DNA of 64,000 bases. It comes from CAIYRG01 sp963747255. Lineage in GTDB: Bacteria > Pseudomonadota > Alphaproteobacteria > Micropepsales > Micropepsaceae. This document shows, piece by piece, positions 36,634 to 45,438 of this stretch (positions are counted from its first letter, which is position 1; each line of letters starts with the position of its first letter). The position numbers and the translations under genes were made by a program. The stretch is taken from assembly GCA_963747255.1 (NCBI GenBank), contig CAVVEG010000002.1, positions 268,759 to 332,758 on the forward strand, given 5' to 3'. A model generated the notes under the pieces. It worked only from the letters and a program-made list of their open reading frames with translations, did not search any database and had not been told where the DNA came from.

Positions 36634-37659
36634 TTATTGCCCGTCCAGAGTCGTACAGCAGCGGAAGCCGAGGTGATAATTTGCATGGCTGTGCGGATCC
36701 ATGACACGGCTGCCATGCCAGTATGGCGCGCGCCAGCGGCACCAGTCTTCATGGGCGCGGTATTTGTCGAAGATGAACCAGCTTCCCTTCATCTCCGTGT
36801 AGCCTAGCGTCTTGCTGCCGCGGCTCGCCATCTGGTCCGGGCTCAAGGGCAGGTTCATGTGCTCGGCCGCATTGCCGTTCAGGTCATACACGTCGAGCGG
36901 GCTGCGGCAGGCGGGAAAACTCCCCGCCGGATAGGTGTTTGAACCACATTTGGCCCAGTCGCCGCCCGGGCAGTCGGGACTTTTCTGGCTTCCCGTGGCG
37001 CAGACGCCAGTGCGGTATTCGGGGCCGTAGCTCCAGCTTTTGGTGGTCCCGAACTGCCGGTTGTGTGCAGCGCGCATGCGTTCGACGGCGGTATTCGGCG
37101 CAACGCCTTGGGCGAGATTGAAATCGTAATCGGGTGGTTCGAGACTGCCGGCGCAGGCGCCTTCCCATTCATGCGCATCGCAGATTCGCTTGCCTTCCGC
37201 TTCGCATGTTTCGGCAGCTTCGCGCGCCTTCGTCCAGACCACCGGGTATTCGCACGGGATGTCGGGAAATTCGAACTGGTCGATGCAGGCCTTTGCATCT
37301 TCTGGTTTCTGGGTCGCGGGATCGTAAAGCGGCACCATATATTTCGCGCCGCAGATTTTTTCGAACTCGGGATTGTTATAGGCGACCGACTGCTGCGCGA
37401 GCTTCGCCTGGCATTGGGCCGGCGTGACGGGGTGAACGGTGATCGCCGGATTGCCCTGTCCCATATAGCCGGAGCGGGCGAAGATGCCGCGGATTTTCGC
37501 GATCTTTTCGTCCGTGAAGCCGAACACTTCGACCATGCGCCGGAAGAGTTGCTCGTTCTGCTTCTGCAGAGCCGTCTGTTCCACGGCGGCGGTCGTATCG
37601 GCCTGAGTGGCGCCGAGCGCTACGAGGATTGTCGCGATGACTGCAGACCTGATTCTCAT
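36634..37659 (-). CDS. FGE/SUMF1-like exported protein
   Basis: A 341-residue protein with a signal peptide. From about residue 110 it follows the formylglycine-generating-enzyme fold: CIDQFEFPDIPCEYPVVWTKAREAAETCEAEGKRICDAHEWEGACAG, then YDLNGNAAEHMNLP and the C-terminal LGFRCC. Relatives either oxidise a Cys in sulfatases to formylglycine or serve as non-catalytic modules; no sulfatase is in view, and the catalytic cysteines of true FGEs cannot be assigned. Its start overlaps the stop of the upstream 581-residue gene by 4 bp, so it is made together with it. Confidence 0.86.
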   Translation of the reverse strand: MRIRSAVIATILVALGATQADTTAAVEQTALQKQNEQLFRRMVEVFGFTDEKIAKIRGIFARSGYMGQGNPAITVHPVTPAQCQAKLAQQSVAYNNPEFEKICGAKYMVPLYDPATQKPEDAKACIDQFEFPDIPCEYPVVWTKAREAAETCEAEGKRICDAHEWEGACAGSLEPPDYDFNLAQGVAPNTAVERMRAAHNRQFGTTKSWSYGPEYRTGVCATGSQKSPDCPGGDWAKCGSNTYPAGSFPACRSPLDVYDLNGNAAEHMNLPLSPDQMASRGSKTLGYTEMKGSWFIFDKYRAHEDWCRWRAPYWHGSRVMDPHSHANYHLGFRCCTTLDGQ

Positions 37660-39401
37660 GAGCCGTTCCCTCGCCTTGTCAGGTAGAAGAAGTCTCGGTT
37701 GTCCGGGAATGCAAGAAATCTCGGAATCAGTTGTCCATTCGCTGAGCGGTCCACTTCGGCCATGCCGGAAATCAAGTGCTCGACGGATAGCTTATTGCCT
37801 TGCCGGCTGTAGACGGCGAGATAGGTGTGCTCCAGCGCATTGATATCCAGCAGCATCGCATAGCGGCAGCGATAGGCCTGGAACACGACGGACATCGCGG
37901 ACGGCGTCGCGGTGGAAAAATATCCGTAGATGAGGAAGCGGCGGCCGCCGGTTTCCTGAAGGCAAGCGCCAGCGCGCAATGTGCGCAGCTTTTCGTCGGC
38001 GGAGCCGGACCAGTTTCCCGCCCCCCAATTCGCCACCAGCCGCCCCAGCGCCGGCAGTCCCGTCACGGGATCGGGTTCGACCAGCGGGACGCCGTTCTGG
38101 CGCGCAAAGCGGATCTGCGCGAGGTGGAGATTGTCTTTCTCCGTCCAGGTCTTCATTTGCACGGACCCGTTCGCCGACACGTACAGAGTAGCGAGGCCGG
38201 GTTGGAGTTTGCTGAACACTACGCCCTGTTCGACAAAGCCGTAATGGGAGCCGTGGTTTCGGGTTGCCAGCTCGCCGTAGCGGAAGGCGCCGTGCTCGCG
38301 CTTGAAGCCGCCGGTGAATGTCGCGGCTACCCTGTCCACCAGCGACGGGCTGACCATTCCGATTCTGGCGAGCGGGGCCGCGTCCGCAACACCGTCCGGA
38401 CCGGGAATGCTGGCGTCGCGCAAGGTTTCGGGGACGCGTGCCGACCAGTCGAGCCGCGGGTGGTCCGTGCCGAGTGCAAAACCCAGATCGAAGCGGGAGA
38501 GGTCGAACGCCACGAGATAATCGAGGGCGGAAGACTCTATCGCGTCTAGCTTGGCGATTGATTTCCGGTCGCGATCCGAAACGCGATCGGTCACCGCCTG
38601 CGGCTGGATCAGGCTGACATAGGCACCGGTCACGTTGCGCGCAGGATACCAGCGCCCCATGCCGAGCTGACCGGATGCCGGCCCGGCAATATCGATGCCA
38701 AGATCCTTTGGCGCCGCCGCCATGTCGACATAAGACGCATTCACAGACGCGGTAACCGGACGGGCATCACTTGTTTCAGGTGCTGGAATTTGCGGCGTGG
38801 GCCTGATGTCGCCCGTCTCCCGGAATGCATCCCGATAGATGCTGCCACGTACGAAGCCGACAATGGCATCGCCCTTCCAAACATGGTCTCTGAGGAATCC
38901 GGTCACCCGCTCGAGCGACGTCTGATGACCCGTCACCGGATTGCGCAGGTACAGAAGCCCGTTGCAAATCGGGGCATAAGGCAGCCCTGTGGCGCGCCCC
39001 TGCTCTAATTGGCTTGGGCTTCCCGACCACGGATCGCAGGCTATGGTCCGGTCGGGGCCGGAAATCAGCAGACCCGGCTGGCCGTTGCCGGCGAGGCGCA
39101 GGCTTTGCCCAGCGGTGTCGCGGTTCTCGATGTGATAGCGGGTAGGCGCGCGCGAACCTCCCCATTCCAGCGACAGCAGATACCAGGCGTGGATGTTCGG
39201 GCTGAGGTCGATCAGCGTAGCGGTGACCTGCTGCGCGCCGCTTTGCGCGACGGCGGTATCGCCGCGCCGAAACTCCTGCAGTTCGACGATGTTTTTCGGC
39301 GCCGCATCATCGCCCGCTCCAAGCGCATCGGACAAAATCCCGGGCCATAGGCCAGCGGCCATACAGAACGCGGCAAAGGCGAGACGCGCGGCGGCGGTCA
39401 T
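37656..39401 (-). CDS. Secreted 581-residue protein of unknown function
   Basis: Has a signal peptide (to about residue 29) and no transmembrane segment. Blocks include DLSPNIHAWYLLSLEWGG, ICNGLLYLRNPVTGHQTSLERVTGFLRDHVW, HYGFVEQGVVFSKLQPGLATLYV and a C-terminal LLDINALEHTYLAVY. It starts inside the stop of the UbiA gene (ATGA) and its stop overlaps the FGE-like start (ATGA), so it is the middle of a tightly coupled series. No family was recognised; the exported location suggests work in the periplasm or envelope. Confidence 0.82.
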   Translation of the reverse strand: MTAAARLAFAAFCMAAGLWPGILSDALGAGDDAAPKNIVELQEFRRGDTAVAQSGAQQVTATLIDLSPNIHAWYLLSLEWGGSRAPTRYHIENRDTAGQSLRLAGNGQPGLLISGPDRTIACDPWSGSPSQLEQGRATGLPYAPICNGLLYLRNPVTGHQTSLERVTGFLRDHVWKGDAIVGFVRGSIYRDAFRETGDIRPTPQIPAPETSDARPVTASVNASYVDMAAAPKDLGIDIAGPASGQLGMGRWYPARNVTGAYVSLIQPQAVTDRVSDRDRKSIAKLDAIESSALDYLVAFDLSRFDLGFALGTDHPRLDWSARVPETLRDASIPGPDGVADAAPLARIGMVSPSLVDRVAATFTGGFKREHGAFRYGELATRNHGSHYGFVEQGVVFSKLQPGLATLYVSANGSVQMKTWTEKDNLHLAQIRFARQNGVPLVEPDPVTGLPALGRLVANWGAGNWSGSADEKLRTLRAGACLQETGGRRFLIYGYFSTATPSAMSVVFQAYRCRYAMLLDINALEHTYLAVYSRQGNKLSVEHLISGMAEVDRSANGQLIPRFLAFPDNRDFFYLTRRGNGS

Positions 39402-40883
39402 AGCTCCCTCATCGCGATGAGGATCACCGGCAACAGCAGAATGACAATTTGCGAGGCCCTGTCGTGCAGGGCGAAGGCAAGCGGGTCATCGACGACGCGG
39501 CCCCGGTGCGCCATCAGCCACATATGAGCAATCCAGTAGAGCAGCAACAGGCAGCCCATCCAGGCAAACGGGCCGGCGAGGCCCGGCGCCTGCGGGCTGC
39601 TTAGGCCGATGCGAAGACCAAGAAGCAGAACCGCGACAAAGCCGCTCGCGATTCCCATGGCGGCTAGCAGCTCTCGATCTTCGAACAGATAGGCGCGGGC
39701 ATGAGTTTGCGCGCCGTCGATGCTGCGCATGGTCAGGAGTTCGGCGTAACGCTTGATCAATGCGAGGCTCAGGAACAGGAACACGCAGAAGGCAAGCAGC
39801 CATAACGGCAGCGGCAGGCCTACGGCCGCGGCGCCAGCCAGCGCGCGCAGAGCATACAGGCTGGCGAGTGTGAGAACATCGACAATGGCAATGTCCTTGA
39901 GCCGAAGCGAATAAGTGAGCGTGATCGCATAATAGGCGCCGAGCGCACCGGCAAATCGCGAGGGTAGGAAGAGGGCCAGTGCAAAACCGGCGACCGGGAG
40001 CGCCAACATCAGAACGATGGCGGCCGCCACCGGAAGCCGTCCCGAAGCCAGTGGCCAATTCTGCTTGTGCGGGTGGTGGCGGTCGCCGGGAAGATCCAAC
40101 AGATCATTGAAGACATATCCGCCGGAAGCGCAGAAGCAGAAAGCGGCGAAGGCGACGAAACCGCGCAGCAGATCGGGACCACCGAGACGGTGTGCGAGCA
40201 CAAGTGGAACGAAGACCAGCAGAATTCTTGAGCCATTGATGGGGGCGGAGGGCGGCTAGCAGAATCGCGAAGCGTTGCGGCGAAACGCGCAGGGCCGTGT
40301 CATGCGCCCTCAGGTCGCCGCCGGATTGTACACAAACCGCCGTTCTGGCCGCGGCGCGAACTGCGCCATCGCGGTGCCCGTCGCCGATATAATCGAAACC
40401 GCGCAGCCCATATTCGGCGACGAGACGGTCGCGCTTTACCACGCCGGAAAGATTGGTCACGCCGTCGCTGGCAAGGACGCGGTCGAAGATTCCGAGATGT
40501 TGCGCCACCTTCTCGGCAAGACTGTCGTCGGCACCGGTCGCGAGCACGATCTCGCGCCCGAGCCGCCTTTCGGCTTCGAGATACGCGATCAGGCCGCGGT
40601 TATAGGGCAGCGTCGCGATATCGGGCGCATATTCGCGCGCGAGACGTTGCTTGAAATAGGCGCGGCCGTGAGCGAGCCATGACACCGCAACGGGCAGCTG
40701 CAGGGGATGGCGCTTCGCCAGCAGCAGCACGGATTCGATCACAAGGTCGGAACCGACGATGGTGCCATCCAGATCGACGGCGATCGGGGGTTGGGCGCGC
40801 CCGTTCCCGCCGGCGGCAGGCGCGCGATCCGGTCTTTCAAGAACGCCGGTTGCGGCGGGCGCGTCAGAAGAGGAATTGAGCAA
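39398..40883 (-). pseudogene. HAD phosphatase-UbiA prenyltransferase fusion with a one-base frameshift
   Basis: Residues 1-220 from the ATG at 40883 are a HAD-type phosphatase (DLDGTIVGSDL with Asp37/Asp39, LATGADDSLAEKV, FDYIGDGHRD), then the frame reads ALRPHQWLKN. The continuation LLVFVPLVLAHRLGG is in another frame and leads to a UbiA prenyltransferase with NDLLDLPGDRHHP and seven or more membrane segments. Removing one T from the GAATTC at 40222-40227 joins them to a protein of about 494 residues; the motif RPHQWLKNLLVF is then exactly typical. HAD-UbiA fusions are known and related to enzymes that move phosphoribose from PRPP to polyprenyl phosphate. It overlaps both neighbours, so it belongs to the operon. 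Confidence 0.85.
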
Positions 40884-41898
40884 AGCGCAGCACTCCAGGA
40901 TTCCACGGAACTCGATGCGTCACCCCTGGCCGGCCGCGAAGGTGCGAGCGATTGGCGACATACCAGTCGTAATTTCGGACCAGCGCCTGGCGGCCCGAAT
41001 AGTGGGGCGCGAAGCTCAGCCGCGTTTCGATCTTTTCGATCGACACGAAGCTGTCCTTCGCCATAGTCCGGTAAATCCAGGGATAGAGGGGCGAGGCGCC
41101 GAGAAATTCAAGCGCGGAAAGCGCTGCGATTGCGGGCCAGGTGGGAAATGCGACAACTCTTTTGCCATGACCGGCGTGGTCGAGTACTGCCTGGAAATCC
41201 TCGCGGAGGGTGCCGAATTCGCTTGCCCCGACATTGAACTCGTCGTTGACCAGCCTTTCGTCTCCGGTCGCGCAGAGCAGAATCGCCTGGCACAGGTCTT
41301 CGACGTCGAGAAGCTGATAGCGGTTATTGCCGCGGCCAATCATCGGAAAATTCCGACCCTCCCAAGCCCAGGAATAAAGCAGCTCGAATACGCCCAGCCG
41401 TTCCGGTCCGATGAAAGTTTTTGGACGGAGAATTGGGACGCACAAACCGCGGTGGCGGAATTCCCGGCAGAGTCCTTCGGCGCGTATTTTCGCCTCGCCG
41501 TAGGGGCCGACACCCCTCAGCGGGTCGGTCTCGAGAATCGGGTGGTGATCAGGGATGCCGTAAACGGCGGTGGACGATATGTGGACGAAGCAGGAAATTT
41601 TCCGTGCCAGCGCACTTTCCAGCAGAACTCGCGTGCCATGCACTTCGGTGGAGAAGATTTCGTCGCGGCTGTAGAGCGGAAGGGCTGCGGCGCAGTGGAC
41701 GACGATATCCACGCCTTCCATCGCGCGACCGACTGCGCCGACGTCGCGGATATCGCCGATCAGCGCCTCGATGTGCGATTTTTCGGGGTAGTCAAAGGGC
41801 GCTATGTCGAGAGAACGCAACTGATCGCCGCGCGCGAGCAGATAGCGCACCAGATTAATGCCGAGGAAACCAGCGCCTCCGGTGATCAGCCAGCGCAC
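40864..41898 (-). CDS. NAD-dependent epimerase/dehydratase (extended SDR)
   Basis: A 344-residue extended SDR. It has TGGAGFLG at the N-terminus, a GDIRD block, ISSTAVYG (catalytic Ser), and YGEAK (Tyr-x-x-x-Lys). The C-terminal part RYQLLDVEDLCQAILLC is the usual substrate-binding region. Substrates of this group are mostly nucleotide sugars, or polyprenyl-linked sugars. The stop lies 20 bp inside the HAD-UbiA gene, consistent with one transcript and one pathway. Confidence 0.92.
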   Translation of the reverse strand: MRWLITGGAGFLGINLVRYLLARGDQLRSLDIAPFDYPEKSHIEALIGDIRDVGAVGRAMEGVDIVVHCAAALPLYSRDEIFSTEVHGTRVLLESALARKISCFVHISSTAVYGIPDHHPILETDPLRGVGPYGEAKIRAEGLCREFRHRGLCVPILRPKTFIGPERLGVFELLYSWAWEGRNFPMIGRGNNRYQLLDVEDLCQAILLCATGDERLVNDEFNVGASEFGTLREDFQAVLDHAGHGKRVVAFPTWPAIAALSALEFLGASPLYPWIYRTMAKDSFVSIEKIETRLSFAPHYSGRQALVRNYDWYVANRSHLRGRPGVTHRVPWNPGVLRFAQFLF

Positions 41899-42078
41899 GG
41901 AATGTTACAGCTCAGAAACATGAAATGGATCATCTCGTTGCGCCGGCACCGGCGGTCGGCCTTGAAGGGCTTCGGTTTGCCGTCATTACGGAGGACAGGT
42001 GTGTTATGCATCGACATGAAAAACAGCCAATTGACGATCTCGCCCGGCGATTGGGCTGGGGGACGGCAGATTGCGTAT

Positions 42079-42285
42079 CTATGTTCGGATCCGCTCAGGT
42101 CCGTTGGTATCGATCCCGAACAGAGAATAGGCCGGGCACCATCCGGCAATTCCGGTAACAAGCGGTACCAGCCCGATCAGGCCGAGCCACCAAAATCGGT
42201 CGTCGAACACGAACATTGACGCAAGAAACAGAAGTCCCAACGTGATCCGGAAAACCCGGTCACCAGTGCCGATATTCGATTTCAC
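42079..42285 (-). CDS. DUF2892 small membrane protein
   Basis: A 68-residue protein with a GTG start preceded by AAGGAG. Two hydrophobic segments (FRITLGLLFLASMFVF and WWLGLIGLVPLVTGIAGWCPAYSLFGI) match DUF2892, often linked to rhodanese-type proteins but of unknown function. It lies 180 bp upstream of the epimerase gene on the same strand. Confidence 0.88.
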   Translation of the reverse strand: MKSNIGTGDRVFRITLGLLFLASMFVFDDRFWWLGLIGLVPLVTGIAGWCPAYSLFGIDTNGPERIRT

Positions 42286-42413
42286 GGATACAAGCTCCTT
42301 TGAAACACGCCATTATATTTCACCGGATTTCACCGGAAGTTCTTGATCCAGGTCAGGTGCGCATTCGACAGATGAATTATCCGGTGCATCGCTGATGAGC
42401 AGTTGAGTCCTGC

Positions 42414-43598
42414 ATGGGGGAGCCGTCTCTCGCTGGAAAGGTTGCCTTTCTTTCCGATCCGCAAACCTACGGCGCTCCGGTTTCGGCGCCGCCCTTGGTG
42501 TTCGAAACGCACATGTCCTGGGTCTTTCTTGCCGGAGACAGGGCGTACAAACTCAAGAAACCTGTACACTTTCCGTATCTCGATTATTCCACGCCAGCCC
42601 GGCGCGAGAGCGCCTGCCGCGCCGAGGCACGGTTGAATTGCCGCCTGGCGCCGCTGGTTTATCTCGGCGTCGTACCCCTGCGCCTGGGCGCAGCCGGTTA
42701 TTCGATCGGCGGACGCGGCGAAATAGTGGATTGGCTGGTCTGCATGCGCCGGCTCGAATCCCGCTTCCTGCTCGACCAAGCGATCAGGGACAATCGCGTC
42801 GATCCCGGCCAGATCGAACGCGTCATTCTGGCGTTGGCCGCATTTTACCGGAAAACGAACCGCATAATATTGTTGCCGGAGCAGCACCGACGCGGTTGGG
42901 AGCGCCACATCGCCGAAAATCGCGAGGTGCTTCTGCGATCCAGTTTGGGGCTCTCCCGTGCAGCGGTCCGGCGCATCGATCGCATCCAGCGGCGGATCCT
43001 GTCCGATTGTTCCGGCCTGTTTGCCGCACGGGTCCATGGGCACCGCATTCTCGACGCCCATGGCGATTTGCGCCCCGAGCATATTTGGCTGAGCGATCCA
43101 CCACAGATCATCGACTGCATCGAGTTCAATCCGAGGTTCCGGTCAATTGATCCGTTCGATGAAATCGCCTTTCTCGCCGTCGAATGCGAACGGCTTGGCG
43201 CAGCCTGGATCGGTAAGCAGATTGCCGAAAGACTTGCATACCTGCTTCACGACCGGATCCCTGAGCCGCTTTATCGGTTTTACCTCTGTTATCGCGCGAC
43301 ATTGCGGGCGCGACTGACAATCGCCCATTTGTTGGAGCCGGCCCCCCGCACACCCGAGAAATGGCGTGACGTCGCGCGCGCCTATGTTGATATTGCGGGA
43401 CGCGAAGCACTCTGGCTCGAACACTGGCTCGGCAGGAACAATTACCGCCGGATCAGCCAGAATGACTCATTTTCCGATTCCATTGCACGGTCGACGTCGG
43501 ATCAGGGATTCACAACACGCCCAAATCGTCCAGGGCGAGGCCGTGATGTAGCCGGTAAATACATTCAGAGAAGAGTCCCGCACAGGGCAAGAACGTGA
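42414..43598 (+). CDS. Aminoglycoside-phosphotransferase-like kinase family protein
   Basis: A 394-residue protein. Residues 35-60 read VFETHMSWVFLAGDRAYKLKKPV with the nucleotide-binding Lys, followed by LNCRLAPLVYLGVVPL; the catalytic loop is HGDLRPEHIWL and then IIDCIEFNPRFRSIDPFDEIAFLAVE. These are the marks of the APH-type kinase half that in many bacteria is fused to an AAA nucleotide kinase; here it stands alone. The last 45 residues are atypical and lie antisense to the 3' end of the PRPP synthase gene. Substrate unknown. Confidence 0.85.
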   Translation: MGEPSLAGKVAFLSDPQTYGAPVSAPPLVFETHMSWVFLAGDRAYKLKKPVHFPYLDYSTPARRESACRAEARLNCRLAPLVYLGVVPLRLGAAGYSIGGRGEIVDWLVCMRRLESRFLLDQAIRDNRVDPGQIERVILALAAFYRKTNRIILLPEQHRRGWERHIAENREVLLRSSLGLSRAAVRRIDRIQRRILSDCSGLFAARVHGHRILDAHGDLRPEHIWLSDPPQIIDCIEFNPRFRSIDPFDEIAFLAVECERLGAAWIGKQIAERLAYLLHDRIPEPLYRFYLCYRATLRARLTIAHLLEPAPRTPEKWRDVARAYVDIAGREALWLEHWLGRNNYRRISQNDSFSDSIARSTSDQGFTTRPNRPGRGRDVAGKYIQRRVPHRART

Positions 43599-44487
43599 TC
43601 TTGCTACCGGCTTCTTTGAAATCGACGCGAGACTGGGGCACGCTGTCGGTGAGGACAAAACCATCGATGGCGGGATCCCGCATGACATCGGCAGAGCCAG
43701 GCATAAACAGCCCATGCGTCGCCATGGCGATGACCTGCTTGGCTCCCGCCCGGCGTACCGCGTGAGCCGCGCGCAGGAGAGTCTGACCGGTGCTGATCAG
43801 GTCATCGATAATGAGTACCGTCGTTCCCTCTGCATCTCCAGCAAAGACATCGCCAGTGACAACGCCGCCGCTGCGATGTTTGTCCACAAACCCTTTGGCG
43901 ATAGGAAATCCGCAAGCATTCTCCAGCGCCTCGCGGAATATCTCGGCGCGCTTGACGCCACCGGGATCAGGCGAGACCACGCAGAACCGCCGCTCGCCCA
44001 TTGCTTTCGCATGCTCGACAAACAGCGGCGCAGCGGTCAGCGCCACTTTCCGGCATCGAAACGCATTATCGAAGGCCACAGGATTGTGCACATCGAGGGT
44101 TACGACGACGTCCGTTCCAACCGCTTCAAACAAGGTCGCCACATAACGCGTCGTCACGGGGTCTCTTGTCTTGGTACGCCGGTCTTTTCGCGCATAACAG
44201 AGATAGGGACAGAGCGCTGTAACCCGTGCTGCTCCCGCGTCCTTCATCGCGCCGATGAAGAACAGCAGACGGAGCAGTTTGTCATTGGCGCTTTCCTCCG
44301 AACCGGAATGCAGCCCCTGCAGGACGTAGACATCGGCGGCTTCCACGCAGTCGAGCGGGCGCGTTTTGTGTTCGCCGTCTTCGAACTCCCGCTCTTCGTG
44401 GCGCGACAGCATGGTTCCGCCGGCGCCGGCGATTTCACTGCCGAGCGCTGCGCTGGCATTCAGTGCAAACAATCTGAACTGGTTCAC
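43510..44487 (-). CDS. prs: Ribose-phosphate pyrophosphokinase (PRPP synthase)
   Basis: A 325-residue protein with the family layout: PYLCYARKDRRTKTRDPVTTRYVATLFEA (ATP and regulatory loop), VTLDVHNPVAFDN, VVSPDPGGVKRA (pyrophosphate-binding region) and the PRPP loop VLIIDDLISTGQTL. It makes PRPP from ribose 5-phosphate and ATP. The sequence is rather divergent from housekeeping Prs, and its location near a UbiA-HAD fusion and an epimerase suggests a dedicated supply role, which is inference. Its 3' end overlaps that of the kinase-like gene by 89 bp. Confidence 0.93.
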   Translation of the reverse strand: MNQFRLFALNASAALGSEIAGAGGTMLSRHEEREFEDGEHKTRPLDCVEAADVYVLQGLHSGSEESANDKLLRLLFFIGAMKDAGAARVTALCPYLCYARKDRRTKTRDPVTTRYVATLFEAVGTDVVVTLDVHNPVAFDNAFRCRKVALTAAPLFVEHAKAMGERRFCVVSPDPGGVKRAEIFREALENACGFPIAKGFVDKHRSGGVVTGDVFAGDAEGTTVLIIDDLISTGQTLLRAAHAVRRAGAKQVIAMATHGLFMPGSADVMRDPAIDGFVLTDSVPQSRVDFKEAGSKITFLPCAGLFSECIYRLHHGLALDDLGVL

Positions 44488-45112
44488 ATTTGTTCCTTGC
44501 GAACGTCTCGCTTAACCATCATCCCATACCGATTGGGACGCGAATACAGGTCTTGACGTAATTTCAGATCAACGTCGGGGTATTCATCTTGCGCATCTGC
44601 ACATCGCCGCGCCACTCGGCGGTTTCGTGCGCAAACGATGGACTCCGCCGGTTTTTTGGCCGGTCGCGCCGATAAGGTCTGCGTCCCAGCACTGGCTGAG
44701 CTTGTAGCGAACGATACGGCCACCTGTCGCTATTGCGGCAACGTCATCGACATCAACACAGAAAGTTGGCGTACCCGCCTCGCTGAGCAAGCGGAGATAC
44801 AAGAAGATCAAACCTGTATAGCTCCGCAAACTCACGCTGCAGTGACGAAGCGGGCCGAGTGCGGGCGGCGTAAATGACGTGATTGCTGTCGCCTCGGGAA
44901 GGGTCGGGTTTCTGTGGTTCGTAAATTGTAGCTGCTGGCTGCCACCGGCGTGAACGCGAATGAGATCAGACCTAGAAAGCTTGCCGCAGTGATTTGAACG
45001 GGCCTGAGACTCGTAGCGACGCCCCATCGCTGCAAATACTCGGATAGTTTGAAGGCGTAGAGTTAAACGACCGCGTGCGCACGGTGTGCGGGCCGCATCG
45101 AAGGCACCACTA
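44488..45112. other. Stretch without recognisable gene before IS630 copy A
   Basis: About 625 bp. The only long frame on the minus strand is the read-through tail of the helix-turn-helix gene of the IS. No family was recognised on either strand. Confidence 0.5.
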
Positions 45113-45115
45113 GAC

Positions 45116-45390
45116 CTCTGCACAGAGGAAATGACGGGTTGGAGTTTGGGCAAGTTTTCGGGTTGGACGAGCAGTTGGATGCTTCGCGCGACGCCTGGCT
45201 CGCGTCTGATCAGTTTCCGTCGTTCGAGCGTCAGCACCATCTGATGGACGGAAGGCGGGCTGACTGCAAAGAAGCGTTGCATGTCGGCTTCGGCGGGCGG
45301 TCGCCCCATCAGCAAAGTGTAGGCATGAATGAAGGCCAGATATTGACCTTGCTTGCCGGTGAAGCATGGTTTTGGGGTCGCGGCATTCAC
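45116..45390 (-). CDS. LexA-type winged-helix protein of IS630 copy A (no stop inside the element)
   Basis: From the ATG at 45390 about 92 residues lie inside the element: KQGQYLAFIHAYTLLMGRPP, then PSVHQMVLTLERRKLIRREPG and RSIQLLV, the LexA N-terminal winged-helix pattern. No stop occurs before the element end, so the frame runs on into host DNA to 44584 (268 residues in all). The gene is divergent from the transposase and shares its promoter region, so it may regulate transposition. Confidence 0.75.
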
Positions 45391-45438
45391 GTCACATAGT
45401 TTGATTCAACTGGGCCTCGAATCACAAGGAGGCCCCTG

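Noticed and set aside
40759..42219. 486-codon plus-strand frame
   Set aside because: Antisense to the epimerase and HAD genes, which have clear motifs; no domains of its own.
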